Shown: piece by piece, positions 22,769 to 30,676 of the stretch
Position numbering within the stretch: position 1 is the stretch's first letter
How the letters are laid out: every line of letters starts with the position of its first letter
Assembly (NCBI GenBank): GCA_013365325.1
Contig: JABVXV010000523.1
Coordinates: 1-30,676 of the forward strand
Reading direction: 5' to 3'
Source: Dipetalonema caudispina
Lineage: Eukaryota > Nematoda > Chromadorea > Rhabditida > Onchocercidae
DNA: 30,676 nucleotides
The notes under the pieces: model-generated
The model's database searches: none
Told to the model about the DNA's origin: nothing
The model's input: only the letters and a program-made list of their open reading frames with translations
Translations under genes and position numbers: made by a program

Positions 22769-25679
22769 ATGTTTCATTGTGTATATTTATTATATTTAGC
22801 AAGCGTAGTAACTGCAGTTACATATATTGATGATTCCGAAAACAAGGATATCAATATGTTCGAATTGAAGTAAGTGGAATTTCATTCAAACAATTAGAAC
22901 TGTTTGAGCAAATTTTGAAATTGAGGTAAGATTTGCAAACTAAATATAGGTTTTTTAGATTTTAATTACATTGTACTAAATTAATTTTAAGTAAACTATG
23001 TATGACATTCTTCGCTAGGCTATAGTATCGCTTTGTACAGTGTCTTTCTTGGCTTATTTGAAGTTTCTAGGACACGTTTACTGTGGCATCGCGATATTAC
23101 TAGGCTTGTAAATTGCATATCATATTGAGATTCACATGGATAAACATAATTTCTTTTAAAATTTACAATGATAAATAATTGCAGCATTGATATAATTTTT
23201 TTTTTTTTTTTTTTTTTTTGAAGAATTAATTTTAAAATAGAAAAAGAGTTGTCCTACTCTGGAAATCATTACCCGAATAGAACAAGAAAAATGAGCCTTC
23301 ATTTCATTCTTGTTACTCATTCTACCTTGATACTTGTAATCATTTCCGTTAGATCGCCAATTGCCGAGAAGTATTTACGACTTTTTTCATCAAATTTGTC
23401 ATTTTTCGGCAAATGTAAAAGAAAATTTTACATGTTAGTTCAATCAAGAAAAACCCAACAATTGCAATAAAACCGCAATAATGCCTTACAGAACAGTCGA
23501 TTTGCTTGAACGCTTCATTAGGTACTACAATAACTTCTAAATTTCATACTAATCTTTCAATTATTTATCTTAACATCATAATTTTTGTATCGTTCATTGT
23601 TGAATTATTATTTATTTGATACTTTTTTTTCTTTCTTGCTTATAAAAATATGAGTAATGAAAGAAGTAATTGGAAGTAAAAGTAAAATTTATATAGTTTC
23701 AAATTCAAACTTGTTCCATCATTTTATTTCCTTTCTTTCTGAATATTATTATGCTCACATTTTCCGACAATTATTTTTTTCCTGTAGGTTTTTTGTTTTC
23801 GGCATTTTTATCTTATTTGAAATTTCAAAAATTTTCCTCATAATTTTCAATGGAGTTTAAAAAAATTACAAATTTGTTGAGCATATGTAAATTATTTTAT
23901 ATTATTGATAATTATTGTTATCCTTGATTAATTTCAAAATTTTCCCACAGGAAAAGTTCATTGGCATGTCCAATAATTGTGGTTGGTGAACAGTGTCCAG
24001 AAGAAACGCCACTATATTACTATCGTTGTTGCGGTGATTTGAATAGTTCCTGTTGTTTTAGGCTTCAGGTAAGGTTTAATTGCTTAATTATTTCATATGA
24101 TATTTGCTCAAAAAGATTTAGACAAAGAGATAGATGTAAATGTTATCGTTGATCACCTGTAAACTTCTTCCTAAAATCATGCAAGTATTTGACAACATTA
24201 TAATTCAAAATGGCTGGATTAATTCAAATTACAAACTGTCAGAAATCAAATATTGCAAATTCCTGTTTTCTTTTTATTTCCCTTAAAAAAAAAAAAACAT
24301 ATTGAAAATTAATATATGCTAATAACATTACGAATTTACATCGTCTCATTACTTTTTTTTTCTTTTAAAAATTACACTTATTTCTTTAATTCCTTTACAA
24401 ACAAGTTTTCAATAGTATTCTTGTCATTTGTTTGAGAAGAATTCGTGTTAAGAGATACAGATTATATCCAATTAAAAAAGATGATCATAACAGTGATAAT
24501 AATTTAAATATTTCATTTAATTCATCCGTTTGTTAAGGTTACTCGGTTATTTAGGGGGAAATTAAAACAACAATGAAATTTAATGATAAGAAGGCATATT
24601 TTTTACCATATATTAAATGAAACAGTCGTTATGTGATCTTGTTTGATTATAACTAAAACTTATCAATCAAATTAATATTCATATGAGCATTCATAAGATC
24701 AAAATTGAAAATTTTTTTCCATGTACAACTATTTGCAAATAAATGTTATACATATAATGGAATATACAAACGGAAAATTTTTTAAAATTCAAAATTATAT
24801 TCTATTTCAATAGTTGTACTGTTTCCAATGATTTATCACTTATTGCTTTTTTTTACAAAGTATTTTATAGTCCTTCGCTATAGATAATACAAAAGTAAAA
24901 ACTTCTTAATGCGCCGAAATATATCACCAACATATTGTAAAATTTTAATTTAATCATTTTTTTTATCAAAGAATAATATGTTAATGAAACTGTTAAAAGT
25001 GATGCATTTTAAATTTCAACAATTATTCTCGTTATTGAAGTTTAGAACATTGTAAAGTATAAAGAGAAAGGAATTTATTGCGTCTCCATTCTTATTTCTC
25101 CTAATTAAGATAAACTAAATTAATTAAATGACATTGTTAAATAGAGAGTTGTAATATGTATTCTTACGCTTCTTATATTTTCCCTCGTAATAAAAATGAT
25201 GTCCCATGTATTATTTTTAATAAAAAATAGCATAATTTGTTAAATAATTAATTAACTTTGAATTGATACAATCGAGATCAATGTGGCATCATTTTAATCA
25301 ATTTAATTTTCACTGCCTTATAAAAATGAATGTACATTCATTCAATGATTAATAACATTTTCATAATGGTTAACATAAAATGTTACCTAAATTTTTATAT
25401 CCTTACAAATGGAACATTAGCTGGTCACTAATAAAATGATGATAAAAGGTCAATGTTGCAGCATGCATCATTTATCTATCATATACAGAATACATAATGT
25501 TTAAATGTGTATACATCGATCAATTTTATGATTATTATATTAATTTCAAATAAATCAAAGCAGAAATTGAAGATTTTTTTTTCCAGGAATGGGTCATTGT
25601 TTTATTGGTGATAATGGGTATTTTGATTATTGGCAGCATGGTGGTTAATTTCATCCGTTATCTTTTCTGTGTACGATAG
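22769..25679 (+). CDS. Six-cysteine single-helix membrane protein, Shisa/CYYR1-like class
   Basis: Exons 22769-22869, 23492-23521, 23951-24068 and 25587-25679 give 113 residues. Seen: a signal peptide (about 1-18); an acidic stretch; a cysteine-rich outer region with exactly six cysteines at about 50, 59, 70, 71, 78 and 79, the last four as two CC pairs inside YYYRCCGDLNSSCCFRLQ; a membrane helix (about 85-106); and a very short inner tail. The tyrosine-rich CC...CC pattern followed at once by a helix is the signature of the short-membrane, six-cysteine (STMC6) group that includes Shisa, CYYR1, WBP1 and VOPP1. These often act as adaptors in receptor or membrane trafficking, but here no PY motif is visible and the tail is nearly absent. 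The 30-base exon 2 has good splice sites and keeps phase; leaving it out also keeps phase (103 residues). Introns 2 and 3 are about 430 and 1,520 bases, intron 1 about 620. Confidence 0.65.
23492..23521 (+). CDS. 30-base microexon, possible cassette
   Basis: The acceptor CCTTACAG and donor GTACTA bracket 30 bases encoding TVDLLERFI plus split codons on both sides. It enters and leaves in the same phase as the exon 1 to exon 3 junction, so it can be included or skipped without a frame change. It lies just upstream of the cysteine-rich region of the six-cysteine protein. Confidence 0.55.
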
Positions 25680-27053
25680 ATAATTTGCATTTTTCGCATC
25701 AAATTGCATAATATACAGTAGTTTGGAAATGATTTACATTTAACTCATCGATGTTATCACTTACATATTTTACTTTTTTCCTCATTTTTTTAATACTTCT
25801 TTTTATTTTGCTAACATTATTGTTTTGTTGGAGATTTTTTGAGACGACAAAAATTACCGTCTAATTTATGCAAAACTTTACAAAATTTGAATTGTTCAAG
25901 AAACAATTGAAATATATCTGAAAAAAAGACCTGAAAATTTGGCTGCTAAAGAATGTACTTGAAGTCAGATCAGGATTCGAAATGATTTTATTTGAAAGGA
26001 ACTGCATCTCTAACCTTCCAACCTTTTATAATTGCAGCAATTTATTAATTTAGTACTTTTTCACGAATATTTCTTACGTTTTATTATCATTACGTTAAGA
26101 TTATTCTTCATCACTTTTATACCTTTGAACTATTTCTCCATTAATCAATTTCTTCTTTTTCTTTCGAATTATTGTTGTTACTTAAAGGATGAAAATAATA
26201 AGAAAGGAAAAGTGAAAATTAGATTTTCCTTAAAGAAAGATTAAATGCCTTCATGTACCCAAACATTATATCCAACAATGTATCTTAGCTCATATTTGTT
26301 CTACAAAAAAAAAAGTATTGAACAGAAGTTGAAAATTTCAAGCGATAGTTGATATGTGATATCTAAAAATCAATCAATATGTTACTCTTAATTATTGTGT
26401 GCCTTGTAAAAGTGGCATCTGATTCCATACTGCATTTTATTATGGACACCACTTATGTTTGGGATATCTTTTCATGTTTCATGCATTCTTTTTTTGAAAT
26501 TTTCTATTTAATTAGCGAAAAAAGTAAACATGCAAATTTTTTCTATTTGCGGCTGTTCTTTATTTTCTTCAATAAGTTAGAAAGAAATTATTATTCAAAT
26601 ATTATGATATTAGATAGAAGTTTTTGTCGTGGAATATTATTTGTGATAGAAGGAATTTGTATTTTTGTAGAAGACAGTACAGTCCTCTTGATTGAGTATC
26701 ACGACAAGTAGTTGAATATAGAATTTATTAAATAACAAAGCAATTAATACCAACAGATGGCATAATAATTTTTATGATAAGTTAGGGAAGGCTATTTTAT
26801 GTAGGAGTCATTGAACTGGCTGGTAATTAAAAACTGTAGTGAAAGTTGATTGGTTTTCTGGCTGATTTCTGATTTGTGTTGGTACAGAGAATCGGACTAG
26901 TAATTTATTTCCGAGATATATTATTAACACTAGAATTTAGTCAGAATAACAAGCATATTGAATTTGAGAGAGTTGATCCAATAGCGACTGCTCGGAGTCA
27001 ACCCATTCGTGATCACTGTTCCAAGTCCGGAGGTAGATCGGTTAAATAGGTGA
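25680..27053. other. Intergenic stretch, no convincing gene
   Basis: This holds the 3' end of the six-cysteine gene and then AT-rich sequence. One 110-codon ORF (26379-26711) is listed separately. From about 26,900 the base composition rises towards that of the transposon region, but I could not assign the sequence. Confidence 0.5.
26379..26711 (+). CDS. Weak hypothetical ORF, 110 residues
   Basis: Not recognised. It opens with a signal-peptide-like stretch (MLLLIIVCLVKVASDS) and is rich in Phe, Ile and Ser throughout. Its length is unusual for this AT content, and the first 40 codons have higher GC than the rest. No splice sites, partner exons or domain were found. It may be a chance frame. 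Confidence 0.2.
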   Translation: MLLLIIVCLVKVASDSILHFIMDTTYVWDIFSCFMHSFFEIFYLISEKSKHANFFYLRLFFIFFNKLERNYYSNIMILDRSFCRGILFVIEGICIFVEDSTVLLIEYHDK

Positions 27054-27407
27054 ATAAGTTAGTGGGAGTGGTCTACAGGAAGCATTGTTTTAACCCTGGC
27101 ATAACCATATGACACAAAGGACAATGTTTTACAATCTTAGCTTAAGCATATGAAACAAAGGACATACGTTATTGAAAACATAAACATAGGACAGTACATT
27201 GATTAGATTTGAATTTGACCTTTCCTAACCACAAATGACAAAGACGTATTGTGTTAATAATCTCATCTTAGATAAGGATGAGTATAAGCTAAAGGATTTA
27301 TGTTAACAATGAAATGAATCGGTTCATTACTAAACAAAACATTATTTTAAGAGATATATTATTCCATCCTTCGCGAAGGTTATTCGAATAACTTTCGCGA
27401 CAAACTC
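27054..27407. repeat. LTR-like direct repeat, copy A
   Basis: This roughly 350-base block matches copy B in order along its whole length (shared landmarks include CTACAGGAAGCA, AACAAAGGAC, GACAAAGACGTATTGTGTT/ACAAAGACGTATTGTGTT and GATTTATGTTAACAAT). I judge identity by eye at about 70%. Inside it, a motif close to TAAGCATATGAAACAAAGGA occurs twice. It ends in a hairpin with TCGCGAA (27371-27377) facing TTCGCGA (27394-27400). Confidence 0.8.
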
Positions 27408-27514
27408 CAAATAAAAAAAATAAAATAGGAGAGGTAGAAGTGAGTGAATCGTAGCTTTGTAAGTGAATAAGGTGATTGCTCCCGTAAAGCCGTGACCCTT
27501 GTATATATATGTGT

Positions 27515-27836
27515 GTGTAATTGGAGTGCTCTACAGGAAGCACTGTTGTAACCCTGTCGTAAGCATATGAAACAAAGGACACACATTGTTGCAATCTTCT
27601 TGTAAGCATATGAACAAAGGAAAGTGCGTTGCTATCGGATCTGATTTAAACATATCTTAACCACAGAGAACAAAGACGTATTGTGTTGGTATCTCATCTT
27701 AGACAAGGATAAATTAAATGATTTATGTTAACAATTTATAAGATAAATTGGTTCATTACGAAATGAAACATCAGTTACTTTAATTACAAGAAATGTATTA
27801 TTCCTTCCTTCGCGAAATTTATTCGAATTTCGCGAC
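27515..27836. repeat. LTR-like direct repeat, copy B
   Basis: The second copy, about 450 bases after copy A, also carries two TAAGCATATGAA-CAAAGGA motifs. It ends in a 10-bp hairpin, TCGCGAAATT (27810-27819) facing AATTTCGCGA (27826-27835). The hairpin ends one base before the left inverted arm. Confidence 0.8.
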
Positions 27837-27964
27837 ATAAGCTTTGGTAAATTGTAATGATAGTATGTCATCAAGAAATACATCATCACAACCATGGAAA
27901 TTTTACTTCTACTTTAAAACTGTGGAACGGATTAGTTAAGTCATTAAATCAGTTGATAGGAGAT
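27837..27964 (+). repeat. 128-bp inverted arm, left
   Basis: It is the reverse complement of 28908-29035 with about four mismatches and no gap over 128 bases. It opens ATAAGCTTTGG and closes GTTGATAGGAGAT. I found no long reading frame in it. Confidence 0.9.
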
Positions 27965-28821
27965 CCTCAGTGGCATATCCTGCAGCGATATACATAATTC
28001 AAGGAAAAGAAGCCTTCTTGGTGTTACTTAACTTACCGTACTCATAGGAGCACGCTCTGTCCAGTTTGGTATCAGACAAATGGAGCTAAGAAGTATGAAG
28101 ACCACCTTGTGGTCAATACTCCACATGAGTATTGTATTGGATTCAGAATCATTCTCGTCTATTACCGAGATTTATTCAAAATCGTGTTGAAGAAATACGA
28201 AATACTCAATTCTCATCTCGCTATATTCCAAGTGAAAGAATCTCGCAGATGTAGCTACTAGAGGACTTTCTCCATTTCAACTAACAGATATTGAACTATA
28301 ATGGAAAGAGTCGAGATGGATAATAAAGAAAGAATCAAAATGGCCATTCTGAAAATATAATTTCAAAGATGACCACGAAGAGTAGGAAAGCGAAAGAGAA
28401 GACGAGATGATCGTTGCACAAGTTATTAATAGCTGGAATTTCAAAAAATCGACTTAACAAATGGTCAAGGCTAGTGAGATCAACCGCATGAGCTTTAAAA
28501 TTTGTCAAATCAATATCTAAAGGAAAAATTCCTCGGCTGCAAATTTCGTCAGAGAAAAATCGAATCACAGAAGACTATAGATTGGTGATGAACGTATTAA
28601 TTAAACAAGCTCAATCGGAAAGAATAAGAGAAAATGAAGTAATCAAATGGAATTTATATTGCGAAAATGATTTATGGAACTCAGAATTAGATGAACGTGG
28701 TTTACATCCTACATATCTATCTGCCCAGACACAATCATATAACAGAAAATACACATTACAACATCATAAAGGAAAATTAGTGGCAAATACGTGGAATAAA
28801 GTTATCATAAATTACTCATAA
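27951..28821 (+). pseudogene. Decayed BEL/Pao retrotransposon pol fragment
   Basis: In plus-strand order, spread over all three frames: an RNase H-like stretch from about 27951; a segment near 28041-28130 ending in TTLWS; the BEL/Pao hallmark NHSRLLPRFIQNRVEEIR (about 28150-28200); a frame break, then ADVATRGLSPFQL (about 28245-28283); a further decayed part with stops; and an open piece from 28582 with NVLIKQAQSERI and a WNLYCENDLW-type motif leading towards the integrase region. Stops and frameshifts interrupt it repeatedly, so it cannot encode a working enzyme. The reverse transcriptase and most of the integrase are absent. After about 28760 the BEL resemblance stops. The pol is flanked by the inverted arms. 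Confidence 0.88.
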
Positions 28822-28907
28822 AAGAAAATAGCGCTCCTCTTAGTGTCCTATCAAATTTTTAATTTTTCAATCATCGTATTGTCAATTATCCTCAATACAA
28901 TTTTCCT

Positions 28908-29035
28908 ATCTCCTATCAACTGATTTAATGTCCTAACTAATCCGTCCCACAGTTTTAAAGTAGAAGTAAAATTTCCATGGTTGTGATGATGTATTTCTTG
29001 ATGACATACTATCATTACAACTTACCAAAGCTTAT
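28908..29035 (-). repeat. 128-bp inverted arm, right
   Basis: This is the partner of 27837-27964 in inverted orientation, about 943 bases away. The few mismatches indicate that the arms are much younger, or better conserved, than the two LTR-like copies. Confidence 0.9.
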
Positions 29036-29433
29036 ACTAATCTACTATCCAAAAGTAATGTTACAACTATCATTTCTAATTAGTGATGAATTTGTATAAC
29101 TATGACTTGAAAATCTGTTAATGATAAATTGTTTGTGGCATTTCTGATTGTTTAATTTTTGATTTATCGTTAACCTCATCTGCTTTCTTTTCTTTTATGA
29201 TAGCACACAGCTTCAATGATTTTTCGCTAGGTATCAAGTCAAATGAAATAATTTGCAAACTTGTGATATTCAACATTTTTCGCAAATCTTCAACTAATTT
29301 TCAAGCAGCATTTCAACCTTTTTACTTACATGTCCTGCTCTACACTATATATGTTTTTAAAATTCATCAACAACAATCATTTATTGACGTACATCGCAAA
29401 TGTAAGTAACATAACTATTACTCAATGAAACTA
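29036..29433. other. Short intergenic stretch, nothing assigned
   Basis: AT-rich sequence between the right inverted arm and the end of the broken minus-strand gene. A 70-codon plus-strand frame (29197-29409) shows no family resemblance or splice context. Confidence 0.5.
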
Positions 29434-30361
29434 TCAATCAACAGCAAAATTAATCAATTTCCTCGGAAGAATCTTCCATGTCTTTACCGAATTCCCGAAC
29501 TCAACAATTGCATATACAGGACCGGAATCGAAACGAGATTTCGTCTCATCTTGATAGCTTACTCCAGTTATCAATGGTCCACCAAGCAAACGTAACGTAC
29601 TAAGCGGAATGTTTGGGAATGTCTTACTGTAAAGAAAGAATGATCATAAAGAATGTTTGTGGCAGTGGACAAATTAGCCGTGAAATGAGAGACTTTTTAT
29701 GCGAAATTTATGTCTCATATTTCTTTTCCTTTTCGAATTTCGGAATTCTGAAATATAATCAGTTCAAGTATACCGAATTGCAATATCTATCACACCGTCG
29801 TCCAATAGCTTATCTGTGATTCAACTTTTTCCACGTCGGAATAATCAGTGCAAATAGCTAATAGCATTGGTTTATTGCGTTTGCTACAGCATGTAAAATA
29901 AAAAAGGCTGGATAGTATCGAAATACAATCGAGCATATTCCCAAATGTTCAAATATCGCTATTGTGTGGCGGTAATTTGAGGACGGTTAAGATTGAAGAA
30001 TAAAAACAGCCAATTTGGGCTGATGTTGTAATCTCAACTGAAACATTATTTGAGGTTAAGTTATCAATGAATACATGGATAGTAATATTAAAATAACTTT
30101 CAATTTGGAAAGCTGGTCCAATGAGCTGTTTGTCATCAAATGCAGCTTCCGTAAATTCAATATTAAAAAGATTGAAGGAAAATTAAATAAAGAAAATGCA
30201 GCGAAAATACACTGAATATAATCCTTCCAGTGAGTTGTTACCAATGTCACAAAATTTGTATAAATTAGTGTGGATCCTTTCAATTTTAATAATTAAGTAA
30301 AAGTATAGAAGGGATCAAATCTTAAATATTCGCTTCTATTTCTCATAATACTTTCTGACAT
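29434..30361 (-). pseudogene. Broken or mis-sequenced gene of unknown function
   Basis: I do not recognise this protein. Last exon 29626-29434 (acceptor CTTTACAG) encodes 63 residues ending in a stop, with motifs such as LRLLGGPLITGVSYQDETK. It joins in phase to a stretch ending at 29774 (donor GTATAC). Upstream the frame of 30182-29817 is strongly protein-like (FTEAAFDDKQLIGPAF, then SYFNITIHVFIDNLTSNN), but it contains an in-frame TGA at 29951-29949, and moving into the exon end at 29813 needs a one-base shift near 29815. Above 30182 the same frame continues with stops at 30185-30183 and 30295-30293, back to a possible ATG at 30361; that part may be intron. Because one intron persists, this is not a retrocopy. 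It is either a decaying gene, or a real gene with base errors. The alternating strand-like pattern hints at a beta-sandwich domain, which is only a guess. Confidence 0.5.
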
Positions 30362-30676
30362 TTTTTTACTGCGATCGTTAATTGTACAAAATATCGCTAA
30401 AAATAATATCAAATCTCCCCCCAAATGGAAAAATGATGTTGATGAATCATTTTGCTTTTTGATTTCATAAATGTTTTGACATTTCTGACATAAACTCTCA
30501 CACAGAATATTATGTTAATCCCAATTTCTATCGTTTTTGCATATTTTATGTTTCGCAATTGACACTATTCAATGTGAGAGAGAAAAACTCAGATTAATTT
30601 CGATTTTTTATGAATCAAATATCATTTTGATCTTTGACTAAAATACTTCATAATAAACTTCGCATAAAAAGTCTCT
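30362..30676. other. Right edge, nothing assigned
   Basis: AT-rich sequence to the window end. The minus-strand frame above 30361 continues open for a short hydrophobic stretch, which could be an upstream part of the broken gene. Confidence 0.4.

Larger units (their letters stand above)
27054..29035. mobile_element. Composite remnant of a BEL/Pao retrotransposon and inverted repeats
   Basis: From left to right: two diverged LTR-like direct repeats (27054-27407 and 27515-27836); an inverted arm (27837-27964); a decayed BEL/Pao pol segment (27951-28760 or so); and the second inverted arm (28908-29035). BEL/Pao elements carry direct LTRs, so the inverted arms are not part of the normal plan. 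The whole is a dead, rearranged insertion. Outer limits are uncertain and no target-site duplication was identified. Confidence 0.75.

Noticed and set aside
27298..27609. 103-codon minus-strand ORF
   Set aside because: It lies inside and between the two LTR-like repeats and shows no resemblance to a known protein; probably a chance frame in repeat DNA.
28335..28568. 77-codon minus-strand ORF
   Set aside because: It is antisense to the BEL/Pao pol fragment.
29613..29819. 68-codon plus-strand ORF
   Set aside because: It overlaps the intron and exon of the minus-strand broken gene, whose splice sites and phase agree.
30056..30283. 75-codon minus-strand ORF from an ATG
   Set aside because: Another frame of the same DNA is far more protein-like and continues the broken gene. 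This ORF looks like its shadow.
1..30676. tRNA, rRNA, CRISPR array or bacterial operon
   Set aside because: No T-loop-like motif in a cloverleaf context, no rRNA stretch and no spaced direct repeats were seen. The exon-intron structure rules out a bacterial source for the main genes.

Overview
The window reads as nuclear DNA of a nematode, most likely a filarial (clade III) worm. It is very AT-rich and full of long A or T runs. Genes are split by introns of about 50 to 1,560 bases with GT donors and T-rich acceptors, most ending TTTCAG or TTTTAG. Two genes have a TTTCAG a few bases before the start codon, the usual place for spliced-leader addition. No bacterial-type operon, ribosome binding site, tRNA, rRNA or CRISPR array was seen. 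The species is an inference; the sequence alone does not fix it.

Layout. (1) 172-3445, minus strand: a complete six-exon MPPE1/PGAP5 gene, the phosphodiesterase that trims GPI-anchor side chains. (2) 3446-9030: 5.6 kb with no convincing gene, two weak minus-strand ORFs, microsatellites and a perfect 27-bp hairpin. (3) 9042-11917, plus strand: a LAPTM4/5-like four-helix membrane protein with two possible last exons. (4) 12021-19150, plus strand: a 16-exon TRPC-type cation channel starting only 103 bases after the stop of gene 3, so the pair may be one polycistronic unit. One acceptor of the channel gene lacks AG exactly where family alignment places it. (5) 19151-22752: mostly empty, with a 32-bp tandem repeat and weak minus-strand coding traces. 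(6) 22769-25679, plus strand: a small secreted-type, six-cysteine, single-helix membrane protein (Shisa/CYYR1-like class) with a 30-base microexon. (7) 27054-29035: a transposon graveyard. Two diverged LTR-like repeats are followed by a decayed BEL/Pao pol fragment that sits between two 128-bp inverted arms. (8) 29434-30361, minus strand: an unrecognised gene broken by stops and a frameshift.

The intact genes have no shared pathway that I can see. They cover GPI-glycan remodelling, a probable endolysosomal membrane protein, a cation channel and a small membrane adaptor. The one functional link suggested by layout is the close head-to-tail LAPTM-like/TRPC pair. Exon boundaries were worked out by hand from reading frame, phase and family resemblance, and no database search was run.
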